In this document: one piece after another, positions 44,001 to 52,816 of the stretch | Numbering within the stretch: position 1 is the stretch's first letter | Layout of the letters: the number at the start of each line of letters is the position of its first letter | Assembly: GCA_900545495.1 (NCBI GenBank) | Contig: UQZJ01000002.1 | Coordinates: forward strand, 62,001-126,000 | Source of the DNA: an uncultured Eubacteriales bacterium | GTDB taxonomy: Bacteria; Bacillota; Clostridia; Oscillospirales; Oscillospiraceae | Reading direction: 5' to 3' | DNA: 64,000 nt | The notes under the pieces: generated by a model | What the model was told of the DNA's origin: nothing | Seen by the model: only the letters and a program-made list of their open reading frames with translations | Databases searched by the model: none | Position numbers and translations under genes: made by a program

Positions 44001-45141
44001 CAAGGGAATGCCCCTCCAGAATATAACGCCCGATTTCACCTTGTCAGTGGGCGCAATTTTGGAGGCTCCAACGATCCCCGTTACACTCGCTGAGGGTGCG
44101 GCCCAGCCGTTCACTGTGCTGGCGGAGGATGGCCAGACCAGAAAAATCTATTATGTCACGGTTGCATTTGGTGATGTGGATCCGGCAGGCGCGAAGCTTG
44201 ATACTTCGACCATAGTCCTGCAAGATGCTAATCAGCGTAATCTTGATATTCTGGACAAGGCCGTCACAGTGAAAGAGGACGGCGCGGACATTTTGCTGAC
44301 GGTCAGCAGCGGTATTGATGTGACAAAGCTGCGTGTTATCGCCAACATCTCTTATGGCGCGAGTGCCTCGCCCGTCTTGGATGGATCTGTGAATCTTGAC
44401 CTCTCAGATTGGACGGAATTTGCTATTACCTCTGGGGATGGCAAAAACCACGCTGCTTATCGCATCAAGGTACAGGCGAAAGCAGTAGCTTCCATCATGG
44501 CATTTTCACTGACGATCAACGGCAAGGTCTACGACGGAGACATTGACAACGTAAGCGGCACGATCTCTGTGACTGGTGTGGACGACAGCAATCTGACCAC
44601 CACAAAGTTTGCGCCGGACATCACGCTGGGTGTAGGCACAACGGTGTGCAGCCCGCTATCCGGAACTGAGCAGGACTTCTCCGCACCGGTCACCTATACG
44701 GTCGCAGGACGTGATGTAGAGAGCCGTACCTATACGGTTCGGGTAACGAACACGGCAGGCAGCTTGATCTCTGCCTCCGGAGAGACGCCAACACCGTCCA
44801 GTTCTGCCAGGATCGAGAAGTTTACGGTGCTGGGTGTAGACGGTGAGATCGATCACACCGCTGGTACGATTGAGGTCGTACTGCCTAACGGGACGGATGT
44901 AACCGCGGTAGCACCTTTGGTTACTGTACCTGCTGGCGCAGTGGTAAGCCCTGTGTCCGGTGAAGTGGTGAATCTGTCCACACCGCTTACCTATACCATG
45001 AGGCTTGGTAGCGAGACGCGATACTATGTTGTTCGCGTGGTGTATCAGCGCAGTACCTCGCAGCAACTTTGGGACAAGGTCTCTGAAGACAATACGGTAA
45101 CCGATCATCAGGAGAGCCGCAGCACACACCGGTTCTCGTAA
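41026..45141 (+). CDS. Large secreted protein with alpha/alpha-toroid and DUF5018-like domains
   Basis: A 1371-residue protein with an N-terminal signal segment (IWMVLLALLVLIGSLKPVTT). Beta-sandwich domains of DUF5018 type (e.g. SFYCGSLEGTIDDDAKTITL) lie at about 470-650 and 960-1345. Between them (about 655-965) is a helical region with GRMTDIARLTMLLTSRGYDC, VNSESVAQVICALASCGIDP and SNLLATYESCYALQWYLGF, the repeat pattern of the alpha/alpha-toroid seen in prenyltransferase-like proteins and in the N-terminal domain of intrinsic factor. With DUF4430 proteins encoded beside it, it may supply the other half of a corrinoid clamp. The C-terminus has a WDK...HQ tail shared with the next protein. 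AGGAGAAA precedes ATG 41026. Confidence 0.78.
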   Translation: MTTKDKTKIWMVLLALLVLIGSLKPVTTYAVTGGLGVFLYWPGDFSSNGGFPQNTYTDIQVYSEEYPDAGSMNKVTNIQPEIFYIVTIPGLDAATASRKSYDLTLTLKEKNNDAPELKLPTNNYYLPVRVTWTANDGRQCDIFIIAIPEIRDYSKADFSKPAQMYLDLLLGNELDDFYNSLAATKKGVAGGYYIDNYRCLMRILNSTNWLRAGFLDSYKDYYSKSEDALAEVQQTLNQGCWFSPEQATAWFTDVLGYYWEYCEARIEEPELLSLQVMGVDAVKVSESEYSLCLPEGVNWKKASSSIEYRANTINVFETKGNWTPGAGIMLLLSARDPATNTVYNSGANGYVQGSYYLRLSSSTDAPEFSVHSFQINDRTASIDEEHLTISLHFAPDWLPKQIPQITCSGTGYEFLDAAGKTVESDENDKIDFSKAKKLRLYEDLTSYAQAGKDTEGLSYHKDYELNFTQGDSAECELLSYSVGVAGEQIDWSADGKTITVTIPYATDWNTLKSSYTISYDATVTTPNGEDFERSETTPIQYTVTAENGKDQQTYSVIVKKVPPATGNEIESFYCGSLEGTIDDDAKTITLELPEGSTKRFAPQITISEFAVVEPASGVLQDFTEPVPYTVTAQNSDTRTYKVIVTVSTQRRENPDKSAYQAKLDGIIDKYRESAVDDWEWMQLGIYENLPQDNGPNTNNGFDIVKEIKDLNVGPKGRMTDIARLTMLLTSRGYDCSNLAKYNGGKPFLDGSNNEIDNLVANIASTTDGGVNGRIFALCALDMGNYTLPANGARSRESLLEQLLNHEYGSDGYDVDMVGMLMYAIAPYQEVSGYEERTKAKLDEGVEAILKEMREDYTFHSWGTVNSESVAQVICALASCGIDPYSDPRFGDGDRTILTQWMDMFSTPDGFKHVQSESASNLLATYESCYALQWYLGFLENGGAGHPYYLYYHRYDFSTVLSSEADILEFSIEGQKGVFGEENGQNTISVTLPKGMPLQNITPDFTLSVGAILEAPTIPVTLAEGAAQPFTVLAEDGQTRKIYYVTVAFGDVDPAGAKLDTSTIVLQDANQRNLDILDKAVTVKEDGADILLTVSSGIDVTKLRVIANISYGASASPVLDGSVNLDLSDWTEFAITSGDGKNHAAYRIKVQAKAVASIMAFSLTINGKVYDGDIDNVSGTISVTGVDDSNLTTTKFAPDITLGVGTTVCSPLSGTEQDFSAPVTYTVAGRDVESRTYTVRVTNTAGSLISASGETPTPSSSARIEKFTVLGVDGEIDHTAGTIEVVLPNGTDVTAVAPLVTVPAGAVVSPVSGEVVNLSTPLTYTMRLGSETRYYVVRVVYQRSTSQQLWDKVSEDNTVTDHQESRSTHRFS

Positions 45142-45198
45142 GGAGGGTCAGACCGATGATGGAGAATATAATCACTATTAAATGAAGGTGGGAATTTA

Positions 45199-48100
45199 AT
45201 GAAAAAAAGATTCATTCCCCTGTTGGCACTTTTGCTGTCGCTATGCATTATTGTGCCTGTGTCTATCGCGCAAATAATGGCGGCGGAGAGAGTTCAGGTC
45301 AAAATTGTTGCTATAGGTGGAAGTGTAAAAGTTTTCAATATACCGAAGCAAGATGGCGAAATCCATGGGGTTCCGGCGGCTACAGAAGACAAGCCAGAAG
45401 TAAATGTTCCCATAGTGGCACTTCCCAGTGATGGCTATGTTTTTAAGGAATGGACTGTAGATACGGAAAATGTAACAATTACTGATCCGAACGCCAGCAC
45501 TACACAGCTAATTGTTACCACCAATACCCCTGAGACTGTTACCCTTACTGCGAACTTTGTTAAAACTGTTGATATCACGGCGACGAGCAACAATGATGCA
45601 TGGGGTACAGTTACCGCAAGCGCGGAGAATGCCGTACCCGGTGGATCAGGTGTCACGCTGACAGCCGAGCCGAAGGAAGGCTACCGGCTGGATGGGTGGA
45701 CGGTCTCTTACACCAATGGTGATCCTATGGTTGATTATAGCAGCCGGTTCACTATCTACACGCTGACCGAAGGCGAAGGCAATACGGCAACACTGGCTGT
45801 AAGCGAAACGAACACCGAGGCGAAAGCTCTGACTGTAACGGCGCATTTTGAAAAGGCAGATGCCGGACACTTCTTTAGCTATGATTACTGTGAGTTGCAG
45901 CCGCTGGTCTTCGAACTGCTTCCTGGTACCAACAACAAGGCTACAAGTATCACGGGGTGGTCGAACGATGCGAGTGAAGACATCGTAGTGATATTTGATA
46001 AACGCGGCACCAACAACAGTGTCACAGCCTTGCGCGGCTATACGATATGGGGCGGCCTCAAGCGTGTGGCTGATGGCGTGACGTTTAAGTTTGACAGCAC
46101 GGATGCAACGGACTACACAAAGGGTTCAGGCATGGTTGGCCAGAAGCTCAAGATTGGCGCAGATGCTTACGAAGTAGGCTTCACAATGACCGACAAGGAT
46201 GGCAAGTTGAAGAAGGGCACCATTCTGCTGCAATACCCCGGTCGTGCGCAGGTAGAAGCGGAGAATGGCAAGCTGGAGTATAGCGGGACAGAATACGAAA
46301 ATGGCGATGTGATCACGTTTACTCCCGAAGCCGAAGTGACGGTCTCCGCGAAAGCGGCGGATGGGTATCATCTGAAAGAGTGGATCATCAACGGTACAAC
46401 ATATGCGGGTACAGAAGATGGCTCCGCGACCTTCACCGTTCCCAACAAGTTCTTCTCTATCAAGCCTGTCTTTGAAAAGACCCTGGCAGCCGTAACCATC
46501 ACGGCGACGAGCAACAATGATGCATGGGGTACAGTTACCGCAAGCGCGGAGAATGCCGTACCCGGTGGATCAGGTGTCACGCTGACAGCCGAGCCGAAGG
46601 AAGGCTACCGGCTGGATGGGTGGACGGTCTCTTACACCAATGGTGATCCTATGGTTGATTATAGCAGCCGGTTCACTATCTACACGCTGACCGAAGGCGA
46701 AGGCAATACGGCAACACTGGCTGTAAGCGAAACGAACACCGAGGCGAAAGCTCTGACTGTAACGGCGCATTTTGAAAAGGCAGATGCCGGACACTTCTTT
46801 AGCTATGATTACTGTGAGTTGCAGCCGCTGGTCTTCGAACTGCTTCCTGGTACCAACAACAAGGCTACAAGTATCACGGGGTGGTCGAACGATGCGAGTG
46901 AAGACATCGTAGTGATATTTGATAAACGCGGCACCAACAACAGTGTCACAGCCTTGCGCGGCTATACGATATGGGGCGGCCTCAAGCGTGTGGCTGATGG
47001 CGTGACGTTTAAGTTTGACAGCACGGATGCAACGGACTACACAAAGGGTTCAGGCATGGTTGGCCAGAAGCTCAAGATTGGCGCAGATGCTTACGAAGTA
47101 GGCTTCACAATGACCGACAAGGATGGCAAGTTGAAGAAGGGCACCATTCTGCTGCAATACCCCGGTCGTGCGCAGGTAGAAGCGGAGAATGGCAAGCTGG
47201 AGTATAGCGGGACAGAATACGAAAATGGCGATGTGATCACGTTTACTCCCGAAGCCGAAGTGACGGTCTCCGCGAAAGCGGCGGATGGGTATCATCTGAA
47301 AGAGTGGATCATCAACGGTACAACATATGCGGGTACAGAAGATGGCTCCGCGACCTTCACCGTTCCCAACAAGTTCTTCTCTATCAAGCCTGTCTTTGAA
47401 AAGACCGGAGATACGCCTCAAGGCCCCGGCTGTGCCACGGTGGATGCAGAGCACGGCAAGCTGGTATATAACGACAGGGAATACAAGAACGGCGACGTGA
47501 TCGTCTTTACTCCCGGCGAAACAGTGACTGTATTTGCCAGAGTAGACGAGGGCTATTATCTGAACGGATGGAACATTCCAGGCGCAAATGTAGAAGACAA
47601 AAATGTTTATGAGGATTCTGTGACATTTGTCGTTCCTGACGCAGCTTTCACTATTAAGCCCATCTTTGAAAGCAAGGAAGGAAAAGTAGAGCTGAATTTC
47701 CATGCCATTAACACGGGAACGGATGTAGATCGCCCCAACGCCTTTGGCGAAAATGGCTGGATAGGTGAACTCAGTTGTTATCCCTTCCAATTCTACACAT
47801 TTGATGCCCAAGATCTCACGATTGATGAAGTAATTGCAAAGAAGAGCCGGGGCGAACTAGATAATCTTTATGAAGCGGGCTTCACTGGGTTAATGGCAAA
47901 ATGGCCGCTTTATATTGAACGGGGGATCGGCATCCTTGTCGAGGCGAATACATATCCGGCATTTCCTGCGGGCGTTGACAGCAAAGCAACCTATATCTGC
48001 GAAGACCTGACATCGACAGCTACAAATAAGCTGGGAGATCTGGTTCGCTATGAGGATTCCCAGTACAGAATACAGAACAGCAGACTGTATATCGCTTTTA

Positions 48101-50523
48101 TTGCGAACGAGGATGTCATTGTTAACGCAAAGTTCCACGAGCTTGGTTATTATTCGTTCAAGGCTGTATCCAACGATGAAACCATGGGAACCGTAGAAAT
48201 TACCCCGGAATGCCTTGCGGGTGGAACGCAGCAAGAGGCAACGCATGTAGTCATGCGAGCGATACCGAAGGATGGCTACAGATTTAAGGAGTGGATCGAA
48301 GCTGATGGCAGCACATATCTGTCAGCAGATCAGAAAATGATTCCGATAGCTCAGTTTGTGTTTGGAACCAAGGCGGCATCCTTTACAGCTGTATTCGAGA
48401 AGAGTGCAGATTCTCAGCCGCTACCGATTCAAGCAACGTCCGACCCCGAAGGTAAGGCAACCATTGAGGTCAAAGCGAATGGAAAGGCTATTACCTCAGC
48501 AAAGGAGGGCACATCTGTTGTTGCGTCCGTTGCAAATGTGGATGAGTATTATGAATTCGACCACTGGGAGATCACAACAGCTACAGAGGCCGCAGTGTCG
48601 CTTATTTCTGAGGAGGACTGCAGAAATAGTAGTGTTGAGTTTACTATGCCGTCCGTGACGGAGGGTGTCCGTATAAAGGCAATCCTGAAGGAGCGGTATG
48701 TAACACTAAGCTGGGAGGTCATGAAGGGAGGCGGCAGTGGCTATCAAGGTGCTTCCGACCTTGCAAATGTGGAGGTATCCGTAAATGGTTCGTCGGTAAG
48801 CAACTATACCAAGGTCAAAAAGGACGATGTGATAAGCTTTTCAGTGACCGTCAATGACACTGATAAGTATGTGTTCGAAAAAGTTGGAAAACGAGTTTTC
48901 CGTACCGGCAGCACACGCATAGAAGAAACCTTTACAGAATATTCCGGTACTTTTAAACTCACAGAGTGGACGAGTATTAGTTTGCTCGTGTGTTTAAATG
49001 ACAAGACCGAGGAAACTGCCCGACATGACATCGTGCTGACACAGGCGACAGGCGGTACGATCACATCTTCCAACTCGACCGCACAGCCGAACACGACCGT
49101 CACGCTGACCGCTGCTCCCGGTAGCGGCTACACGCTGAAGAGCTGGATCGTGAAGGACGAACAGCAGAAGAGCATTGCTGTCACCGAAGATAAGACTAAC
49201 AGCAATGTTGGTACTTTCACGATGCCTAAGAGCAAGGTCACGGTAACGGCAGAGTTTGAGTCCACGTCGGAGATTACACCGACGATCACATCTGTCGCAC
49301 TGCTGCAGGGTAAGGCCGGTAATGAACTGGCAACGGGCGTTCTGTCCGGCGACAAGTGGACGATCACCATTCCCGACACCATGTCGGCGGAGACGGTGGC
49401 CAAGATCCCTGAAGGACTGTCCGGTTTGAACCTGAAAATCGAGACGCCCACCGGCGTAACAGTAAAGCAGATGGACGGCGGCGGCAGCTGGGCAGGCGAT
49501 TGGTCTAAGGGTGACATTGTGTGCTGGATGCCGGTAGGCGAAGAAGTTACTTTCCGGGTAATTGCAGGAACGGCCACCAAGGACTATACGATTAAGTTGG
49601 TCTATTCCGGTTCTCCGTTACTGTCCGATGGCTCCGCCACCCGCAGCAGCAAGACCGCCGCAACGGTGACGTTCACCTCCAATGTGGCAGGCACCTACTA
49701 CTATAAGGTAGTGGATCACGATGCAGCGGCTCCCACGGTGGATGAAATCAAGAAATCTACCACCCATGGTACAGCCAGCGCGGGTGAGACGACCTTCACC
49801 ATCAGCAATCTGACCGGGGATGCCCGTGATGTCTACATCGTGGTCGTGGCAGCCAGCGGCGAGAGTGCACCCCTGAAGATCGGGATCCCCGCTTACGAAC
49901 CAAATCCCGGTAAGTACACCATTACAGTGAACACCCCCAAGGGCGGTACCATCATCCCCAACCGCACCAGCGCCAATGAGGGCGATGAGATCATCGTTAC
50001 CGTAACGCCCGATGATGGTTATCAGATGGTGGAAGGCTCTCTGACCTACACGCTGGCGATAGAAAACGGTAAGACGGTGAAGATCACCAACAACCGCTTT
50101 ACCATGCCCGAAGGTAATGTGACCATCAGTTGTCAGTGGGAGACTGCAGCGACGACCTCCACGGGCATCACAGGCTTCTCCATCAACGGCGTGGCCGGTG
50201 CGGTGAACAACAGCACCAATACCATTACCATCACCATGCCCCGCGGCACGGACGTGACGAAGCTGACCCCCGTCATCGCCACCAACGGCGTCAAGTCTCT
50301 GACGCCCGGCAGCGGTGAAACGGTGGACTTCACCAATGCCGTGACCTACACCGCCGCCATGGAGGATGGCAGCAGCAAAACCTATACTGTCACGGTCTAC
50401 GTGGACAAGGGAACGCTGGCCGATCAGTTCTGGGACAAGCTGACGGACTTTGCCACCCAAGTTCCCTGGTGGGAGTATGCAAAGCATCAGCAAAGCACCA
50501 GCAAGTATCCCAAGTATTGGTAA
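45199..50523 (+). CDS. Giant surface protein with InlB-type repeats and a perfect internal duplication
   Basis: A 1774-residue protein with a signal peptide (MKKRFIPLLALLLSLCIIVP). Divergent InlB B-repeats recur along it (GSGVTLTAEPKEGYRLDGW, VTVSAKAADGYHLKEW, VTLTAAPGSGYTLKSW). Residues 126-428 and 434-736 are identical. A DUF5018-like domain (GITGFSINGVAGAVNNSTNT) and a WDKL...WWEYAKHQQS...KYPKYW tail close it. No LPxTG, SLH or C-terminal membrane anchor is visible, so attachment must use something else, perhaps the tail. It is the last gene of the B12-riboswitch operon; GAAGGTGGG precedes ATG 45199. Probably a cell-wall stalk or adhesin for the capture proteins. Confidence 0.8.
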   Translation: MKKRFIPLLALLLSLCIIVPVSIAQIMAAERVQVKIVAIGGSVKVFNIPKQDGEIHGVPAATEDKPEVNVPIVALPSDGYVFKEWTVDTENVTITDPNASTTQLIVTTNTPETVTLTANFVKTVDITATSNNDAWGTVTASAENAVPGGSGVTLTAEPKEGYRLDGWTVSYTNGDPMVDYSSRFTIYTLTEGEGNTATLAVSETNTEAKALTVTAHFEKADAGHFFSYDYCELQPLVFELLPGTNNKATSITGWSNDASEDIVVIFDKRGTNNSVTALRGYTIWGGLKRVADGVTFKFDSTDATDYTKGSGMVGQKLKIGADAYEVGFTMTDKDGKLKKGTILLQYPGRAQVEAENGKLEYSGTEYENGDVITFTPEAEVTVSAKAADGYHLKEWIINGTTYAGTEDGSATFTVPNKFFSIKPVFEKTLAAVTITATSNNDAWGTVTASAENAVPGGSGVTLTAEPKEGYRLDGWTVSYTNGDPMVDYSSRFTIYTLTEGEGNTATLAVSETNTEAKALTVTAHFEKADAGHFFSYDYCELQPLVFELLPGTNNKATSITGWSNDASEDIVVIFDKRGTNNSVTALRGYTIWGGLKRVADGVTFKFDSTDATDYTKGSGMVGQKLKIGADAYEVGFTMTDKDGKLKKGTILLQYPGRAQVEAENGKLEYSGTEYENGDVITFTPEAEVTVSAKAADGYHLKEWIINGTTYAGTEDGSATFTVPNKFFSIKPVFEKTGDTPQGPGCATVDAEHGKLVYNDREYKNGDVIVFTPGETVTVFARVDEGYYLNGWNIPGANVEDKNVYEDSVTFVVPDAAFTIKPIFESKEGKVELNFHAINTGTDVDRPNAFGENGWIGELSCYPFQFYTFDAQDLTIDEVIAKKSRGELDNLYEAGFTGLMAKWPLYIERGIGILVEANTYPAFPAGVDSKATYICEDLTSTATNKLGDLVRYEDSQYRIQNSRLYIAFIANEDVIVNAKFHELGYYSFKAVSNDETMGTVEITPECLAGGTQQEATHVVMRAIPKDGYRFKEWIEADGSTYLSADQKMIPIAQFVFGTKAASFTAVFEKSADSQPLPIQATSDPEGKATIEVKANGKAITSAKEGTSVVASVANVDEYYEFDHWEITTATEAAVSLISEEDCRNSSVEFTMPSVTEGVRIKAILKERYVTLSWEVMKGGGSGYQGASDLANVEVSVNGSSVSNYTKVKKDDVISFSVTVNDTDKYVFEKVGKRVFRTGSTRIEETFTEYSGTFKLTEWTSISLLVCLNDKTEETARHDIVLTQATGGTITSSNSTAQPNTTVTLTAAPGSGYTLKSWIVKDEQQKSIAVTEDKTNSNVGTFTMPKSKVTVTAEFESTSEITPTITSVALLQGKAGNELATGVLSGDKWTITIPDTMSAETVAKIPEGLSGLNLKIETPTGVTVKQMDGGGSWAGDWSKGDIVCWMPVGEEVTFRVIAGTATKDYTIKLVYSGSPLLSDGSATRSSKTAATVTFTSNVAGTYYYKVVDHDAAAPTVDEIKKSTTHGTASAGETTFTISNLTGDARDVYIVVVAASGESAPLKIGIPAYEPNPGKYTITVNTPKGGTIIPNRTSANEGDEIIVTVTPDDGYQMVEGSLTYTLAIENGKTVKITNNRFTMPEGNVTISCQWETAATTSTGITGFSINGVAGAVNNSTNTITITMPRGTDVTKLTPVIATNGVKSLTPGSGETVDFTNAVTYTAAMEDGSSKTYTVTVYVDKGTLADQFWDKLTDFATQVPWWEYAKHQQSTSKYPKYW
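45574..46482 (+). repeat. 909-bp direct repeat, copy 1
   Basis: Identical, in every stretch compared, to 46498-47406; period 924 bp (308 codons), so in frame. The copies are separated by 15 bases encoding LAAVT. Confidence 0.93.
46498..47406 (+). repeat. 909-bp direct repeat, copy 2
   Basis: Second copy of 45574-46482. Absence of even silent differences points to a very recent duplication or ongoing gene conversion, and the copy number may vary between cells. Confidence 0.93.
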
Positions 50524-50543
50524 GTAGTTTTCTCTACGCAAGG

Positions 50544-50580
50544 GAGGCTGCCGGCAACGCCGGCAGCCTCCTTCTTATTT
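50544..50580 (+). terminator. Terminator of the B12-regulated operon
   Basis: GAGGCTGCCGGC/GCCGGCAGCCTC with loop AAC, followed by CTTCTTATTTT. It lies 20 bases after the stop of the giant surface protein gene. Confidence 0.83.
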
Positions 50581-50821
50581 TCCATCCTTCGCTGCTACGA
50601 ACCAGCGGCCTTTTTCAAACCAGAGATAACTCTCCCTGCCCCGTATGCGGCAGGTATATCTCTCCCACGCCGCCTACACTTTGGCAGGCTGCGCGGCGCA
50701 CGTCCAGTATCTTGTCGATATGATATCTGCGCATTTCGTCAAACTCGATCTCGATAGGACGCATCTTCCCGTTGGCATCAAAATGCACTGTCACCGGCAC
50801 ATACTTCTTTTCAAGTTCCAT
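50575..50821 (-). pseudogene. Small conserved gene with probable frameshift
   Basis: From ATG 50821 the frame reads MELEKKYVPVTVHFDANGKM and ends early in ...GEIYLPHTGQGELSLV at 50615. If one base is skipped near 50668 (GAG-A-TAT), the sequence continues sensibly as YTCRIRGRESYLWFEKGRWF then VAAKDGK to a stop at 50575, which I recall as the usual end of this small protein that accompanies Y-family polymerases in Clostridia. So the gene carries an apparent +1 insertion or 2-base loss. It may be inactive, a sequencing error, or a naturally short version. It starts 12 bases after the polymerase gene. Confidence 0.6.
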
Positions 50822-50832
50822 GGATATTCCCC

Positions 50833-52080
50833 CTATCCTGCGAAGTAGCCTATCGGATGCACGGTATGGTCATCCTTGGGATTGATACAGCCCAATGCCG
50901 GGTCAGACATGGTGATAGCGCGGCGCACACTCATATAACCATATCGCTGCCGCAGCCTGTCCACGGCTACGTCGATCTGCTCCCATGCGCTCCGATGCCT
51001 ATCATTATCGAAAAGCGATGTTTGTATCCCCATAGCCGCATCTACCAGTTCGGCGCCGCGCACACCAATGCTGCGTACCGGCAGCGTCCACGGATAGCTG
51101 CGGCGGAACAGGTCGAACGCCACTTCTGCGATCTCCGCACTGGAGCAGGTGGGAACTGCCAGTTTCTTTTGCCGGCAGTACCAATGCAGCTCCGTATCCC
51201 GGACAGCAACTTCGACCACCGTACACTTTGATGCCAGCTCCCGCATTCTGCAGGCGACGCTTTCCGCCAACAGATACAGCATGAGACGCACATCATCGTC
51301 GCTCACCAGATCGCGCGGCGTGGTGGCGCTGTTGCCTACCGATTTTATGGCACGGATATGATCACTGCGCTGCACAGGCGATACATCAAGCCCGTTGGCG
51401 AAAGTGTGCAGCACCAGCCCCATTTTCCCCAGCTTGTATTCCAAAAGCTTCGGCGACGCCTCGGCAAGCTGCCCGATGGTATAAATCCCAACACCGCGCA
51501 GCTTGCGCTCTGTGGCAGGACCAACATAGAGCAGATCGGATGCTGGCAGCGGATAGACAATTTCTTTATAGTTATCCCGCTCGATACGGGTGATGGCGTC
51601 CGGCTTTTTATAGTCACTACCCAGCTTCGCCGTGATCTTATTGTCGGAAACGCCGATGCTGGCGGTGATCCCCAACTCAAACTTGATCCGCTCGCTGATC
51701 TCTTCAGCAATACTCACGGCCGAACCGAACAGACCGACGCTGCCGGTCACATCCAACCAGCTTTCATCAAGGCCAAACGGCTCGATCTGGTCGGTGTATT
51801 TCTCGTAAATCTCGCGAGCCATCTTACTGAATCGGATATACTCCCTCATATCGGCAGGCAGCACCACCAGATCGGGACAAAGCTGCTTCGCCTGCCAGAT
51901 AGCCATGCCGGTTTTGACGCCACGTGGCTTTGCTACATAGTTGGCAGTAAGGACGATTCCGTGACGGGCCTCCGGATCACCGCAGACTGCCACCGGCTTT
52001 TGCCGCAGTTCAGGGCGACGCTGACATTCCACAGATGCATAAAATGCGTTCATATCTACGTGTAGAATATGCCGTCCCAT
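50833..52080 (-). CDS. Y-family DNA polymerase (DinB/UmuC-like)
   Basis: A 415-residue translesion polymerase. HILHVDMNAFYASVECQRRP holds the first catalytic Asp, and LDESWLDVTG the Asp-Glu pair at about 104-105. A helix-hairpin-helix follows (LLYVGPATERKLRGVGIYTI), then the little-finger domain (240-350). It copies damaged DNA with low fidelity. ATG 52080 follows GGGAGGAGG. A LexA-type box lies 37 bases upstream, so induction by DNA damage is likely. Y-family genes of this kind are common on clostridial mobile elements. Confidence 0.92.
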   Translation of the reverse strand: MGRHILHVDMNAFYASVECQRRPELRQKPVAVCGDPEARHGIVLTANYVAKPRGVKTGMAIWQAKQLCPDLVVLPADMREYIRFSKMAREIYEKYTDQIEPFGLDESWLDVTGSVGLFGSAVSIAEEISERIKFELGITASIGVSDNKITAKLGSDYKKPDAITRIERDNYKEIVYPLPASDLLYVGPATERKLRGVGIYTIGQLAEASPKLLEYKLGKMGLVLHTFANGLDVSPVQRSDHIRAIKSVGNSATTPRDLVSDDDVRLMLYLLAESVACRMRELASKCTVVEVAVRDTELHWYCRQKKLAVPTCSSAEIAEVAFDLFRRSYPWTLPVRSIGVRGAELVDAAMGIQTSLFDNDRHRSAWEQIDVAVDRLRQRYGYMSVRRAITMSDPALGCINPKDDHTVHPIGYFAG

Positions 52081-52116
52081 CTATCCGTCCTCCTCCCAGT
52101 TTTCTTAAACACTATA

Positions 52117-52134
52117 ATAGAACATAAGTTCTAT
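52117..52134 (-). promoter_or_regulatory. LexA-type SOS box upstream of the polymerase gene
   Basis: ATAGAAC-ATAA-GTTCTAT: perfect 7-bp arms with a 4-base centre, fitting the Gram-positive LexA core GAAC-N4-GTTC. It overlaps the AT-rich -10 region of the minus-strand polymerase gene. Confidence 0.75.
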
Positions 52135-52400
52135 ATACGCAAGAGGTAAATACTGTCGGCACAGCTCATGACTGTCATTTTGACGACACAAAATATAGGA
52201 GGCATGTCTGTACAGTTCTTACAGCGGTTGTGTGGTGATGGACATGTGCTCAGAGATAATGGCAGTCCTGTAAGGAAAATTTCTATGCTTTATACAAAAG
52301 CCTTACCCCCAAACGGCGCCGCTTAAAAATCTTGCTATCCTCCGTTGTATATCGTAAAATATACACATATGGCATAAAACCTCGAATTACATATGCTCTA
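52135..52400. other. Non-coding stretch before the dipeptidase fragment
   Basis: 266 bases with no convincing gene. On the right it runs into the frame of the dipeptidase fragment without any matching N-terminal sequence, so the break point of that gene lies about 52400. Confidence 0.5.
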
Positions 52401-52814
52401 ATGGTGCGCTTCACGGTGTTTGCCCGCAGCAGCGTTGCCTATCAGGCCACTCAGATCGGTGTGATCTGCAGCGCACTGGCCAATAGCTTCGGCTTTACCT
52501 TCGACAGCGAGGGTCATGTTCCCGGCTGGGCGGTCAATCCCAACAGCAAGCTGACCCATATCGCTTGCGAGGCCTACAAGCATCTGACCGGCACGGATAT
52601 GATCGTGGAGCCGGTACACGCCGGCGTGGAGTGCGGCGCCTTTGCGGAGAAGAACTCTCATCTGGATATGATCTCCATTGGGCCGACGCTGGTGGATGTG
52701 CATACGCCCAACGAGGTCTGCAAGATTGAGGACGTCAAGATCACCACCGAGCTGCTGATCGAAATTCTGGAGCGTATCGCCAAACAAAAAGACTTCATCT
52801 TACTTCCAATTTAG
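52401..52814 (+). pseudogene. 5'-truncated aminoacyl-histidine dipeptidase (PepD-like)
   Basis: Reads FGFTFDSEGHVPGWAVNPNS, then VEPVHAGVECGAFAEKNSHL, DMISIGPTLVDVHTPNEVCK: the C-terminal 130 or so residues of the M20 dipeptidase PepD (family length about 480). The catalytic N-terminal metal site is absent and the sequence upstream does not continue the gene, so it cannot be active. It ends two bases before a 259-bp repeat begins. It marks a past recombination junction and suggests capture of a chromosomal fragment. Confidence 0.8.
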
Positions 52815-52816
52815 GC

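Noticed and set aside
45574..47406. CRISPR-like array suggested by long repeats
   Set aside because: Only two long coding repeats, in frame in a surface protein; no short repeat-spacer pattern anywhere in the window.
49618..50541. 307-residue minus-strand open frame at the end of the giant surface gene
   Set aside because: Antisense shadow of repetitive coding sequence crossing the operon terminator.
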